Origin: Egicoccus sp. AB-alg6-2
GTDB lineage: Bacteria > Actinomycetota > Nitriliruptoria > Nitriliruptorales > Nitriliruptoraceae
Direction of reading: 5' to 3'
Assembly (NCBI RefSeq): GCF_041821025.1
Contig: NZ_JBGUAY010000003.1
Coordinates: 124,001-188,000, forward strand
DNA length: 64,000 bases
In this document: positions 17,672-26,510 of the stretch, piece after piece
How the letters are laid out: each line of letters opens with the position of its first letter
Numbering within the stretch: the first letter of the stretch is position 1
The notes under the pieces: generated by a model
What the model saw: the letters and a program-made list of their open reading frames with translations, nothing else
Told to the model about the DNA's origin: nothing
Databases searched by the model: none
Translations under genes and position numbers: made by a program

Positions 17672-18477
17672 GCCGGCTCGTGCCCGTTCGCCGGCGCGGC
17701 CTGCCGGTCGACCAGCGGGTTGTCCAGCACGCCGATGCCGTCGATCTCCACGCGGACCCGCTGGCCGGCCCGCATCGGGCCGACACCGGCCGGCGTCCCG
17801 GTCAGGATCACGTCGCTCGGCAGCAGCGTCGTCACCTGCGAGGCGACGCTGATCAGCTCGGCGATGCCGAACACGAGGTCGGCGGTCGTGCCGTCCTGTC
17901 GCAGCTCGTCATCGACGTAACAGCGGATGCGCACGTCCGTGGGGTCGAGGTCCGTCGCGATGGCCGGTCCCAGCGGGCAGAAGCTGTCGAACGCCTTGCC
18001 GCGGAACCACTGGCTCTCGCGCTGCTGGAGATCGCGGGCCGTGACGTCGTTGGCGATCGTGTAGCCGAGCACGCCCTGCAGGGCCTGTTCCGGCGTGACG
18101 CGCTGCATCAACGCCCCGATGACGACGGCGAGCTCGCCCTCGTGGTGGACCTCGTCGGTCATGTCGGTCGGGACGCGGATCGGCTCGCCGGGCCCGATGA
18201 CCGACGACGACGGCTTGAGGAACAGCAACGGCTCGTCAGGCACGTCTCCGCCCATCTCGGCGGCGTGGTCGCGGTAGTTCTTCCCGGCGCAGATGACCTT
18301 GGACGGGATGACCGGCGCCAGCAGTTGCAGGCCCTCGAGCGGCGCCCGCTCGCCCGTCGGCTTGAACCTCGTGAACGGGTGGGGCTCGATCACCGACACG
18401 TGCCCGTCGTCCTCGAGCACGCCGTAGCGCGGGTTGGGGCCGGTCTGGGCGTGGACGAAGCGGACGATGCGGGGCAC
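17668..18477 (-). CDS. Fumarylacetoacetate hydrolase family protein
   Basis: A 269-residue FAH-fold hydrolase or decarboxylase acting on 2-oxo acids of aromatic catabolism or oxaloacetate; the substrate is not determined. The family features are VICAGKNYRDHAAEMG, the metal-binding HHEGELAVVIG, and ANDVTARDLQQRESQW with the FDSFCPLGPAI stretch, ending GDxILTGTPAGVGP-like SDVILTGTPAGVGPM. The GTG at 18477 has AGGAG upstream. It follows cimA on the same strand with a 34-base gap and may be cotranscribed with it. Confidence 0.87.
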   Translation of the reverse strand: MPRIVRFVHAQTGPNPRYGVLEDDGHVSVIEPHPFTRFKPTGERAPLEGLQLLAPVIPSKVICAGKNYRDHAAEMGGDVPDEPLLFLKPSSSVIGPGEPIRVPTDMTDEVHHEGELAVVIGALMQRVTPEQALQGVLGYTIANDVTARDLQQRESQWFRGKAFDSFCPLGPAIATDLDPTDVRIRCYVDDELRQDGTTADLVFGIAELISVASQVTTLLPSDVILTGTPAGVGPMRAGQRVRVEIDGIGVLDNPLVDRQAAPANGHEPA

Positions 18478-18511
18478 GGAGGAGGCTCCTGGTCGGGCGT
18501 GGATGGCGACG

Positions 18512-20155
18512 CTAGCGGGCCGGTTGGGGGTGCCAGTCGACCCGCAGGATCGCGTGGGTGTACGCATCGGCGAGCGCGAGCCACGACGCCTCGACCACGT
18601 TGGGGTGGACCCCGACGGTGTCCCACACGTCGACCCCGTCGGTCGACGTCACGAGCACCCGCGTCACGGCATCGGTGCCGGCCGAGGCCTCGAGGACCCG
18701 CACCTTGTAGTCGGACAGGTGCACCCGGTCGAGTTGCGGCCAGGTGCCGTTGACGGCGTTGCGGAAGGCGTGGTCGAGCGCGTCGACCGGTCCGTTGCCC
18801 TCGCCGGCTCCCAGGCGACGTTGCCCGCCGACGTCGACGGCCAGGATCGCCTCGGCCGGCCCCTGCGCACCGGCGAGGTCGGCGGAACCGCCCGCAACAC
18901 TCACCCGGTAGTGCTGCGACCGGAACGGCTCCGACGTGGGCGGCAGCGAACCGGTGGTGCGGCGCAGCAACAACTCGAACGAGGCATCGGCTGCCTCGTA
19001 GGTCCAGCCCTCCGCCTCACGCCGCTTCACCTCGGCGAGCACCGCACGCGCCTGGTCGTCGTCGATGTCGACTCCGAGCTCCTTTGCCTTGAGCAGGATG
19101 TTGGAGCGCCCGGCGAGCTCGCTGACCACGAGCCGCTGCCGGTTGCCGACGTCCTCGGGCTCGATGTGCTGGTACATGTCGGGGGCCTTGGCGAGTGCCG
19201 AGGCGTGCAGCCCCGCCTTGTGGCTGAAGGCGGTGTGACCGACGTAGGGCGCGATCGACGGGGTGTTCTGGTTGCACAGCTCCGCGACCGTGTGGCTGAT
19301 CTCGGTCAGGCGCTCGAGCCGGTCGGGTGCGACGAGTTCGAGGCCGCGCTTGAGCTGCAGGTCGGCGAGGATCGTGAACAGGTTCGCGTTCCCGCACCGC
19401 TCCCCCAGCCCGTTCGCCGTCCCCTGCACGTGGGTGGCGCCCGCCTCGACACCCAGCAGGGTGTTGGCGACCGCACATCCGCCGTCGTCGTGGAAGTGCA
19501 GGCCGACCTGGCTCGGCAGGTCGCGCACCAGCCCGCCCACGATCTCGGCCACGTCCCAGGGCATCGCGCCACCGTTGGTGTCGCACAACACCACGCACTC
19601 GGCCCCGGCTTCGGCGGCCGCGGCGGCGACCTCGCGGGCGTAGGCGTTGTCGCGCCCGAATCCGTCGAAGAAGTGCTCGGCGTCGAAGAAGACCCGCTTG
19701 CCGAGCCCGGTCAGGTGGCGGATGGAGTCGGTCACCATGTCGAGGTTCTCGTGACGCGGCACGCCCAGCGCCTCGTCGACGTGGTAGCCCCACGACTTGC
19801 CGACCAGGCACACCACCTCGGTGCGGGCGTCCACCAGCGCCTGCAGCAGGGGGTCGGCTTCGGCCGCGCGTCCAGGGCCACGCGTCATGCCGAAGGCGAC
19901 CAGCGTCGCGGACCCGAGCGCGAGCTCACCGTCCGCCGCGCGGGCGAAGAACTCGGTGTCCTTGGGGTTGGCGCCCGGCCAGCCACCCTCGATGTAGGCG
20001 ACGCCGAGCTCGTCCATGCGGCGGGCGACGCGCAGCTTGTCGTCCACGGACAGGCTCACGCCCTCGCGCTGGGTCCCGTCGCGCAGCGTGGTGTCGTACA
20101 GGTCCAGGCCCGGCCCTGGTTCGGGCAGGGGGCTGTGGTGGGTGGCGCTGGTCAC
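18512..20155 (-). CDS. cimA: (R)-citramalate synthase
   Basis: A 547-residue member of the isopropylmalate/citramalate/homocitrate synthase family that condenses acetyl-CoA with pyruvate, giving a threonine-independent route to isoleucine. YDTTLRDGTQREGVSLS is the N-terminal active-site motif and HFHDDGGCAVANTL holds the metal-binding histidines. The C-terminal about 150 residues form the allosteric LeuA dimer domain. The GWPGANPKD and GTQREG details fit the CimA branch better than LeuA, and a separate leuA is present at 36 kb. The GTG at 20155 has GGAGG about ten bases upstream. An Ile-codon leader peptide and a sequestering RNA structure precede it. Confidence 0.88.
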   Translation of the reverse strand: MTSATHHSPLPEPGPGLDLYDTTLRDGTQREGVSLSVDDKLRVARRMDELGVAYIEGGWPGANPKDTEFFARAADGELALGSATLVAFGMTRGPGRAAEADPLLQALVDARTEVVCLVGKSWGYHVDEALGVPRHENLDMVTDSIRHLTGLGKRVFFDAEHFFDGFGRDNAYAREVAAAAAEAGAECVVLCDTNGGAMPWDVAEIVGGLVRDLPSQVGLHFHDDGGCAVANTLLGVEAGATHVQGTANGLGERCGNANLFTILADLQLKRGLELVAPDRLERLTEISHTVAELCNQNTPSIAPYVGHTAFSHKAGLHASALAKAPDMYQHIEPEDVGNRQRLVVSELAGRSNILLKAKELGVDIDDDQARAVLAEVKRREAEGWTYEAADASFELLLRRTTGSLPPTSEPFRSQHYRVSVAGGSADLAGAQGPAEAILAVDVGGQRRLGAGEGNGPVDALDHAFRNAVNGTWPQLDRVHLSDYKVRVLEASAGTDAVTRVLVTSTDGVDVWDTVGVHPNVVEASWLALADAYTHAILRVDWHPQPAR

Positions 20156-20163
20156 GATCGGTC

Positions 20164-20214
20164 GTCCTCCTACGCGGCGCTGGTCGGCACGTGGCGACCG
20201 GACGACGGGAGGAC
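20164..20214 (-). promoter_or_regulatory. cimA ribosome site and complementary anti-SD segment
   Basis: On the minus strand GTCCTCC (20208-20214) is perfectly complementary to GGAGGAC (20164-20170), which contains the cimA Shine-Dalgarno. The overlapping GTCGTCC could pair with GGACGAC as an alternative. The pairing would hide the ribosome site; the upstream leader hairpins could decide whether it forms. Confidence 0.5.
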
Positions 20215-20227
20215 CAGGCGAGCCGGG

Positions 20228-20266
20228 CCGCTCCCGCAGCCCGGTGCACACCGGCTACGGGAGCGG
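20228..20266 (-). promoter_or_regulatory. Leader hairpin upstream of cimA
   Basis: CCGCTCCCG pairs with CGGGAGCGG (9 bp), with an inner CCGGT/ACCGG stem and a GTGC loop. The 5' arm is made of the last three sense codons of the leader peptide. An exclusive alternative, CCGGGC/GCCCGG, overlaps the inner part, so two conformations are possible. Confidence 0.6.
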
Positions 20267-20344
20267 TGCAATCTCGATGACGAAGCGACGACCGGCGGGC
20301 ACGACGGAGGGGACATGCCCCTGCGGTGCAGCGGTCGGACGCAT
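20255..20344 (-). CDS. Candidate isoleucine leader peptide of cimA
   Basis: A 29-codon ORF begins at ATG 20344 with GGGAG six bases upstream. Its C-terminal end reads RRFVIEIAPLP, with the isoleucine codons ATC and ATT two codons apart just before the hairpin. ATT is a rare codon in this GC-rich genome. The TAG stop lies within the hairpin. Position, Ile codons and the downstream gene (isoleucine pathway) fit ribosome-mediated attenuation. There is no homology evidence, so translation is inferred. Confidence 0.55.
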   Translation of the reverse strand: MRPTAAPQGHVPSVVPAGRRFVIEIAPLP

Positions 20345-20377
20345 CGTCGACTCCCTCATGGTGACGTGCGAGTGGCG

Positions 20378-20407
20378 ACCGTACCGCCCGCTTCGCACCG
20401 CTGTCGA
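20378..20407 (-). promoter_or_regulatory. Promoter of the cimA leader
   Basis: On the minus strand TCGACA (-35, five of six to TTGACA) and TACGGT (-10, TANNNT) are separated by 18 bases. They lie between the dodecin stop and the leader ORF, placing the start site about 25-30 bases before the leader ATG. Confidence 0.5.
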
Positions 20408-20420
20408 CTCCCGTCGCGGT

Positions 20421-20639
20421 TCAGCCGGCGGGGGCGTCCTCGATGCGGAAGCCGACCTGCAGCGTCACCTGGGTGTGCTGGACGTCGCCGTCCTGGATCC
20501 AGCCCCGGATCTCCTTGACCTCGAACCAGTCGAGGTGGTGGATCGTCTCGGCCGCCTTGGAGATGGCGCGCCGGATGGCGTCGTCGACACCCTCGCGGCT
20601 GGAACCGACCAGTTCGATCTTCTTGTACACGTTCGACAT
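20421..20639 (-). CDS. Dodecin family flavin-binding protein
   Basis: A 72-residue protein matching dodecin along its length: MSNVYKKIELVGSS, then REGVDDAIRRAISKAAETI (helix), HLDWFEVKEIRG with the flavin-stacking Trp, and a final strand pair. Dodecins form hollow dodecamers that store flavin or its breakdown products. The ATG at 20639 has GAGGAG seven bases upstream. It lies upstream of the cimA leader on the same strand but has its own -10-like element. Confidence 0.93.
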   Translation of the reverse strand: MSNVYKKIELVGSSREGVDDAIRRAISKAAETIHHLDWFEVKEIRGWIQDGDVQHTQVTLQVGFRIEDAPAG

Positions 20640-20667
20640 GTGCGTGCTCCTCGGAAGCTGTCGTCGC

Positions 20668-20673
20668 ACCGTA
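20668..20673 (-). promoter_or_regulatory. Possible -10 hexamer for the dodecin gene
   Basis: TACGGT on the minus strand lies 29 bases before the dodecin ATG, giving a short leader. Confidence 0.35.
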
Positions 20674-20757
20674 ACGCGCATCCCCGACGGTGACGGTTCG
20701 GTTCCGGCCAGCCGAACGTCGCCCGGCCCCGTCGCCGAGGAACCGTCGGCAGGAGAA

Positions 20758-21981
20758 TTAGAACTCGAAGGGGTTCCAGGGGGCGAGGTCGGTCGCGACG
20801 AGGCGGTCGAGTTCGGCGGCGGCGCCGGCCCGCCGTTCGACCAGGCGGCGGGCACCGGCGAGCTGCACGGCCCTGACACCGCCGAGCCAGACCGAGGCGA
20901 GCGCGTCGATCGGCAACGACAGGTCGGCGTCGCGGTCGGTGCGGGTCATCGACACGCCATCGGGCGATGCGTCGAGCAGCCAGGTGCCCGACTGGTCGCG
21001 CGTCGGGTCGCCGACGTCGAGCACGATCGCCGCCGTGGCCGCGTAGGTGCGGCCCTCGAAGGCCTTCTGGACGTCGAGGAGGCGCGCATACAGCGGGTAC
21101 CACGCCTTGGTGCGCAGGCGCAGCCGGTCGGTGACCAGCTCGGGGAGAGGACAGTCCGGCGGGCGCAGCGACGCGGCGACCGCACTGGTGAGGTCGATGT
21201 CGCACACGAACTGCCAGAGGGCGGCCTCGGCCTCGGCATCGGCCGCGACGAGTTCGCCGAGGCGGACCGTCCCGTCCGGAAGGTTGTCCTTCCAGGCGCC
21301 GTCCTTGACGCGGAAGCTGGCGTAGCCACGTCCGGGGACGTGCACGAGGCGACGGGCACTGGCGCCGTCGCGCCACGACTCCGGATCCTTGACGAGGGTG
21401 CGTCGCCACCATTCGGGACTGCGGGTCGCACAGCCCGGCCGCCGGTCGCGGACCGACTCGAGGATGGAAGGCCATTCGGCGAGGGCCTGTTCCGGCGCCG
21501 CCGGGACGACGATCGAGGTGTCGACGGGGTCGCGGAACGTCACGCTGCGATCGATGTGGTAGCCGACCGTCGGCGCGACGACCCCGAAGCCGTACCGGCC
21601 GTAGATGATCGACTCGGACGCGTAGAGCATCGCGACCGGCTCGCCCCGTTCGGCGGCGTCGTCCAGGCCCGCGACCATCATGCGGTTCAACAGGCCGCGG
21701 CGCCGGTGGGTCTGCGCGACGCCGACCGCGGTCACGCCGGCCATCGGCATGCGGCCGCCACCGGGCGTGGAGACGTCCATGGAGTAGATGCCGTAGTTGG
21801 CGACGAGTTGCTCACCGTCGCGCACGACCCAGCCGCGGAAGTCGAGCTCGGGTTCCTGGATCAGCCTGACCCAGTGGTCGAGTTCCTCGTCGGACTCGTC
21901 CTCGTAGAAGTTGCGCGAGACCGATCTCGCGAAGGGAAGCGCGTCATCGAGCGCGATCTGCTGCAGTTCGAGGGAGGACAT
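20758..21981 (-). CDS. Eis-like GNAT N-acetyltransferase (first of tandem pair)
   Basis: A 407-residue protein with the Eis architecture: an N-terminal GNAT domain with the acetyl-CoA loop VAQTHRRRGLLNRMM, a second GNAT-like domain and a C-terminal sterol-carrier-like domain. YGRYGFG carries the tyrosine that serves as general acid in Mycobacterium Eis. The chain ends in Phe (WNPFEF), the residue whose carboxylate acts as base in Eis. Such enzymes acetylate amines, including aminoglycosides and lysines; the natural substrate here is unknown. It lies 59 bases downstream of a paralogue of almost the same length. Confidence 0.85.
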   Translation of the reverse strand: MSSLELQQIALDDALPFARSVSRNFYEDESDEELDHWVRLIQEPELDFRGWVVRDGEQLVANYGIYSMDVSTPGGGRMPMAGVTAVGVAQTHRRRGLLNRMMVAGLDDAAERGEPVAMLYASESIIYGRYGFGVVAPTVGYHIDRSVTFRDPVDTSIVVPAAPEQALAEWPSILESVRDRRPGCATRSPEWWRRTLVKDPESWRDGASARRLVHVPGRGYASFRVKDGAWKDNLPDGTVRLGELVAADAEAEAALWQFVCDIDLTSAVAASLRPPDCPLPELVTDRLRLRTKAWYPLYARLLDVQKAFEGRTYAATAAIVLDVGDPTRDQSGTWLLDASPDGVSMTRTDRDADLSLPIDALASVWLGGVRAVQLAGARRLVERRAGAAAELDRLVATDLAPWNPFEF

Positions 21982-22040
21982 GGGCGGTTCCGGGACGACG
22001 GGGGCCGTGAAACGGCCGGGACGATCGGGGGCGGATCGGA

Positions 22041-23258
22041 CTAGAACATGACGCCGGTCCACGGCGCCACGTCGGTCGCGAAGAGACGGTCGAGGCGCGC
22101 GGCGCCGTCGGGTCGTGCGGCGGTGAGCCGGCCCGCGGCCGCATAGCGGGTCGCGCGTTGGCCGCCGAGGACGAGTGCCGCGAGCACCTCGCTGTCGAGT
22201 TCGATCTCGGCCTCGCCGGTGAAGGGTTCGCAGGTGGCCTTGCCCTCGGCGACCTGGAGGCGCCAGGTCCCGTCGTTGGAGCCGCGGAAGCGGTCGTGGA
22301 CGCGCAGCGTGACCGCGCCGTCCACCGCGTAACCGCGTGCCGACAGTGCGGCGGGGACGTCGACGAGCGCGACGTACAGGGGCCAGTCGGCGCGGACCTT
22401 GGCGCGGCCGGCGTCCTGCAGCAGCAGGGGCAGCGGGTCGTCGACGGGGCGGCGGCCGGCACGGGTGGTCGCGCTGAGATCGGTGTCGAGCACGAACTGC
22501 CACATCGTGGCGGTCGCGTCAGGGTCGTTGGCGATCAGTTCCTGCACGTGCACGGTCCCGTTCGGCAGGCCGCCGTCCCAGGAACCCTCCTTGAGCCGGT
22601 AGATGGCGAAGCCACGGTCGTCGAGCAGCGCGTAGCGCTTCTCACCGGCACCGTCACGGTGGCTCGGATCGTCGTCGAGCAACCGTTCCCACCACGTGTC
22701 GGCGAAGCCGAGCATGCCGGGTCGTTGCCGGCGAGCGGCCTCGTAGATCGGGGGAAACGCCGCTGCGGCGGTGGCACGGTCGACCAGGCGGACCGCGCCG
22801 ACGTCGACGGGCGTGCGAAGTCCGGCGGTCGCCCGTTCGATCTCGAGGCTGATCCCCGGCGCTGCCGGCCCGAACCCGAAGCGGCCGTAGATCGGTGCCT
22901 CGGAGGCCCACAGGGCAGCGAACGGCTCGTCGCGCTCGTCGGCGTCGTCGAACAACTGGGCCATCATCCTGGTCAGGACCCCGCGGCGCCGCTGGTCGGC
23001 ACGGACGCTGACGACCGTCACCCCGGCGCACCGGGCCGGGTCCGCACCGGGCATCGACAGGTCGAAGCTGTAGGCCCCCGACGTCCCGACGATCCGGCCG
23101 TCCACCCGGGCCGCCACGGCCCGATCGAGCTCCTGCCACGGGCGGATCCGTGCCAGGTCCTCCTCGGACATGCTGAAACCGAAGGTCTGCGTGAACACGC
23201 GTCGGAAGTCGGCGAACTCGTCGGCGTCGATGCGCCCGATGGTCACGTCGCTGGCCAC
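22041..23258 (-). CDS. Eis-like GNAT N-acetyltransferase (second of tandem pair)
   Basis: A 405-residue paralogue of its downstream neighbour with the same layout: a GNAT domain with VRADQRRRGVLTRMMAQLFD, then YGRFGFG with the acid Tyr, a middle GNAT-like domain, an SCP2-like domain and a terminal Phe (WTGVMF). The GTG at 23258 follows AGGAGG. The two proteins differ over much of their length, so the duplication is old. It is the first gene of the pair and probably sets its transcription. Confidence 0.85.
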   Translation of the reverse strand: MASDVTIGRIDADEFADFRRVFTQTFGFSMSEEDLARIRPWQELDRAVAARVDGRIVGTSGAYSFDLSMPGADPARCAGVTVVSVRADQRRRGVLTRMMAQLFDDADERDEPFAALWASEAPIYGRFGFGPAAPGISLEIERATAGLRTPVDVGAVRLVDRATAAAAFPPIYEAARRQRPGMLGFADTWWERLLDDDPSHRDGAGEKRYALLDDRGFAIYRLKEGSWDGGLPNGTVHVQELIANDPDATATMWQFVLDTDLSATTRAGRRPVDDPLPLLLQDAGRAKVRADWPLYVALVDVPAALSARGYAVDGAVTLRVHDRFRGSNDGTWRLQVAEGKATCEPFTGEAEIELDSEVLAALVLGGQRATRYAAAGRLTAARPDGAARLDRLFATDVAPWTGVMF

Positions 23259-23349
23259 GTCGGCCTCCTGGGAGCAGGCGAGCCGACCCACGCTAGCCGT
23301 CGTCGCGGTCCATGGCGAGCCTCATTTCGCTGCGGGAGGCGGGTGGCGA

Positions 23350-24294
23350 TCAGCCGTCACCGGTGGTGTGGCGTCGCATGAAGGCCCCGACCTCGCGCAG
23401 TGCCTGACGGGACTCGGGAAAGCCGGGGAAGGCGTGGAAGACGTGCCACAGCCCGTCGAACTCGCCGAGCGACGCGTCGACGCCCGCGGCACGCGCACGC
23501 TCGACCAGGCGCCGTGCGTCGTCACGGAGGATCTCGTCACTGCCGACGTGCACCAGCATCGGCGGCAGTCCGGAGAGGTCGGCGTACAACGGCGAGACGC
23601 GCGGGTCGTCGAGTTCGAGCTCACCCACGTACGCCCGCGCCGCCGGCTCGACCAGCCGCGTGGTCAGCCAGGGGTCGACCCCGTCGAGCTCCTGCATCGA
23701 CGCGCCGGTCCCGGCGAGGTCGGTCCAAGGCGACATGCCCACGTAGCACCCCGGCAGGGGCTGCCCGCGGTCGCGCAGGTGCACCAGCAGGCCGAGCGCG
23801 AGGCCACCGCCGGCGGAGTCCCCGCTGATGGCGACGCGGTGCGCGGGCGCGCCGTGTTCCTCGGTGAGCCAGCGCCAGGCCGTGAGCACGTCGTCGAACG
23901 CCGCCGGGTACACGTGCTCGGGCGCGAGCCGGTATTCGGGCAGCAGGACCGGAGCCCGGGCCGTGCGTGACAGCGACGCGCCGAGCCCCCGGTGGCTGCG
24001 TGGGGACCCCATCGCGTAGGCGCCGCCGTGCACGTGGAAGACGACCCGGTCGGTGTCGCCTGCCCGCTCGTCACGTACCCACTCCCCGAGGACGCCGGGC
24101 ATCTCACAGGCCTCCCAGGAGGCCGTCCGCGGCAGGCGGATGCGGTTTCCCAGCTGCTCCATCTGCTCCCGCAGACGCAGCGCGTAGGCCTCGAGTTCCT
24201 CGACCGGGCCGGCGGGGTCGGGCACGCCCCCGCTTCGCGAGCGCAGCAGCCGGACCGAGGTCACCAGGCCGCGTTTGACGAGCTGCGCGCGCAT
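23350..24294 (-). CDS. Alpha/beta hydrolase, hormone-sensitive-lipase family esterase
   Basis: An esterase of about 314 residues. HVHGGAYAMGS forms the HSL-type oxyanion motif, the nucleophile is in ISGDSAGGGLALGL, the acid Asp is in LVHVGSDEILRDD, and the His is in GLWHVFHAFPGFPES. There is no signal peptide. The ATG at 24294 is used; an in-frame GTG at 24324 is possible, and neither has a good ribosome site. It lies 55 bases downstream of ilvE on the same strand. The natural substrate is not known. Confidence 0.85.
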   Translation of the reverse strand: MRAQLVKRGLVTSVRLLRSRSGGVPDPAGPVEELEAYALRLREQMEQLGNRIRLPRTASWEACEMPGVLGEWVRDERAGDTDRVVFHVHGGAYAMGSPRSHRGLGASLSRTARAPVLLPEYRLAPEHVYPAAFDDVLTAWRWLTEEHGAPAHRVAISGDSAGGGLALGLLVHLRDRGQPLPGCYVGMSPWTDLAGTGASMQELDGVDPWLTTRLVEPAARAYVGELELDDPRVSPLYADLSGLPPMLVHVGSDEILRDDARRLVERARAAGVDASLGEFDGLWHVFHAFPGFPESRQALREVGAFMRRHTTGDG

Positions 24295-24349
24295 CGACGG
24301 CAACGTGGGGTCCTTCCCTCGCACCAGCGGCAGGTCGCGACCGAGCGCT

Positions 24350-25276
24350 TCAGTCGACGACGGTGAGCCAGTCCTTGTAGGCGTCGATGCGCCCGTGGAT
24401 GGCGTCGACGAAGGTGGACTGGATGCGTTCGGTGACCGGCCCCCGGGGACCGATCACGCGACCGTCGACCTCGCGGACGGGCGTGAGCTCGGCCGCCGTC
24501 CCCGTGAGGAAGATCTCGTCCGCCAGGTAGAGGTCGGTCCGCACGAGGCTGGTCTCGTGCACCTCGATGTCGAGGTCGCGGGCGATCGTCATCACGCTGG
24601 AACGGGTGATACCACCCAGTGGGCCGTCGGACAGGGGCGGGGTCAGCACCATCCCGTCGCGCACGACGAAAAGGTTCTCGCCCGTGCCCTCCGCGACGTA
24701 GCCGTCCTCGGACAGCATGATGGCCTCGTCGTAGCCCGCACGTAGCGCCTCGACCTTGGCCAGCGAGGAATTGAGGTACTGGCCGTTGGCCTTGCCGGCG
24801 GGCGGGATGGTGTTCTTGCCGATGCGACGGTAGGAGCTGATGCCCACCCGGACGCCGTTGACGGCGCTGTCCTCACCCAGGTACGCGCCCCACTCCCAGG
24901 TCGCGACGATGGTCTGAGGCTTGGACGGCAACGGGTTGAGGCCGATCTCGCCGTAGCCGAGGATGATCGTCGGACGGATGTAGCAGCCGCCCTCGTGGCC
25001 GTTGACGCGGATCAGTTCACACACGACCTCGCACAGGTCGTCGACCGAGTACGGGATGGTGTCGAGCGGCGGGTAGATCTTCGCCGACTTCAGCAGGCGG
25101 GCGAGGTGGGGACGCAGTTGGAAGACGGCCGGCCCGGCGTCGGTGGGATAGGCGCGGATGCCCTCGAAGACGCCGTAGCCGTAGTGGATCGTCGGCGTGA
25201 GGACGTGGACCGTGGCTTCGTCCCAGTCGACGAAGGCGCCATCCATCCAGATCTTGTCGGACTTCGGAAACGGCAT
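24350..25276 (-). CDS. ilvE: Branched-chain amino-acid aminotransferase
   Basis: A fold-type IV PLP enzyme of 308 residues that makes the last, reversible step of Leu, Ile and Val synthesis. It shows HYGYGVFEGIRAY, then RLLKSAKIY, the PLP lysine in NSSLAKVEALRAGYDEAI, and the phosphate-binding EGTGENLFVV. GGITRSSVMTIARDL and FLTGTAAELTPVREV complete the family pattern. The ATG has GGAGGAG upstream. It follows leuB by 62 bases on the same strand, forming a small branched-chain unit apart from leuACD. Confidence 0.95.
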   Translation of the reverse strand: MPFPKSDKIWMDGAFVDWDEATVHVLTPTIHYGYGVFEGIRAYPTDAGPAVFQLRPHLARLLKSAKIYPPLDTIPYSVDDLCEVVCELIRVNGHEGGCYIRPTIILGYGEIGLNPLPSKPQTIVATWEWGAYLGEDSAVNGVRVGISSYRRIGKNTIPPAGKANGQYLNSSLAKVEALRAGYDEAIMLSEDGYVAEGTGENLFVVRDGMVLTPPLSDGPLGGITRSSVMTIARDLDIEVHETSLVRTDLYLADEIFLTGTAAELTPVREVDGRVIGPRGPVTERIQSTFVDAIHGRIDAYKDWLTVVD

Positions 25277-25338
25277 CGGCCTGCTCTCCTCCCGGGGTGG
25301 GTGACGTCCTGGTGCTCCTCGAGGGTGTCACGCGACCG

Positions 25339-26400
25339 TCACGACGCGACCAGCTCCACCAGCCGGTCCCCCACGTCGCCGGTCGAGTATGCCGAACCGT
25401 CCGGGCGCTCGTCCCCGCGTTCGGACAGCAGCGCACCGACGGCGGCGTCCACCCGCGCCGCCGCGGCGTCCTCGCCCAGGAAGGCGAGCATCTGTCCGAG
25501 GCTCATGACCGCCGCGACGGGGTCCGCCCGGCCCGTGCCCGCGATGTCGGGCGCCGAGCCGTGCACCGGCTCGAACATCGACGGTGCCCGCCGTGTGGGG
25601 TCGAGGTTTCCCGACGCGGCCAATCCCATCCCGCCCTGCACGGCGGCGCCGAGGTCGGTGATGATGTCGCCGAAGAGGTTCTCGGTCACCACCACGTCGA
25701 ACCGTTCGGGCTGGGTCACGAAGTACAGGCACGCCGCGTCGACGTGGACGTAGTCGCGGGTCACGTCGGCGAACTCGTCGTCGCCGAGCCGTTCGAACGT
25801 CTCCATCCACAGCGCCCCCGCATGCACGAGCACATTGGTCTTGTGCACCAGCGTGAGGTGGCCGCGACGGCGCCTGGCCTCCTCGAAGCTGTAGCGCAGC
25901 ACCCGCTCGACACCGTGGTAGGTGTTGACCGACTCCTGCGTGGCGACCTCGTGGTCGGTACCTGCGTACAACCTGCCGCCGGCGCCCGCGTAGACCGATT
26001 CGGTGTTCTCGCGGATGACGACGAAATCACAACGTTCGGGCGTCAGGCCGGCGATGGGGGTGGTGACACCGGGGTAGAGCTTGACCGGCCGGTGGTTGAC
26101 GTACTGGTCGAAGGCGAAGCGCAGCTTGAGCAGCAGCCCGCGTTCGATGACGCCGGGCGGGACGTCGGGGGTGCCGACCGCGCCGAGGTAGATGGCGTCG
26201 AAGCGCCGCAGCTCGTCCAGGGTCTCGTCGTCGAGCACCTCGCCGGTCTCGAGGTAGCGACGCCCACCGAGGTCGTAGTCGACCCGCTCGGTACGGAAGT
26301 CCTCGAGCGCCTCGAGCCGGTCGAGAACCTTCAGGCCCTCGGCGACGACCTCGGGGCCGATGCCGTCGCCCCCGAGGATCGCGATGCGGTGGTCTGCCAT
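25339..26400 (-). CDS. leuB: 3-isopropylmalate dehydrogenase
   Basis: A 353-residue beta-decarboxylating dehydrogenase that oxidises 3-isopropylmalate with NAD to the leucine precursor. [17 protein letters not shown] is the N-terminal substrate loop, [14 protein letters not shown] follows, and the metal-binding motif is [38 protein letters not shown] is the NAD-binding end. The isocitrate and tartrate dehydrogenase relatives are excluded mainly by context (ilvE beside it). The ATG at 26400 is preferred to the unsupported longer frame. Confidence 0.9.
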   Translation of the reverse strand: MADHRIAILGGDGIGPEVVAEGLKVLDRLEALEDFRTERVDYDLGGRRYLETGEVLDDETLDELRRFDAIYLGAVGTPDVPPGVIERGLLLKLRFAFDQYVNHRPVKLYPGVTTPIAGLTPERCDFVVIRENTESVYAGAGGRLYAGTDHEVATQESVNTYHGVERVLRYSFEEARRRRGHLTLVHKTNVLVHAGALWMETFERLGDDEFADVTRDYVHVDAACLYFVTQPERFDVVVTENLFGDIITDLGAAVQGGMGLAASGNLDPTRRAPSMFEPVHGSAPDIAGTGRADPVAAVMSLGQMLAFLGEDAAAARVDAAVGALLSERGDERPDGSAYSTGDVGDRLVELVAS

Positions 26401-26476
26401 GCTGTCCGGCCCTGTCGTCGGTCGACTCGTCGGCGAAGATCCTACGCAGCTGGCCACATCGGTCGGTATCCACGCC

Positions 26477-26482
26477 TATCGT
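26477..26482 (+). promoter_or_regulatory. Possible -10 hexamer for the RDD gene
   Basis: TATCGT lies 29 bases before the ATG at 26511 and fits TANNNT. Confidence 0.3.
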
Positions 26483-26510
26483 GCTCGCGTCCGCTCTCAC
26501 TGGAGCCAGC

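Noticed and set aside
20680-20745. Inverted repeat GACGGTTC...GAACCGTC between the first Eis gene and dodecin as a terminator
   Set aside because: The loop would be about 40 bases and no compact stem forms; it is too weak to list.
25277-25338. A leader peptide or riboswitch before ilvE
   Set aside because: The 62-base gap after leuB has only a ribosome site; no Leu-, Ile- or Val-rich ORF and no stable hairpin pair was seen.
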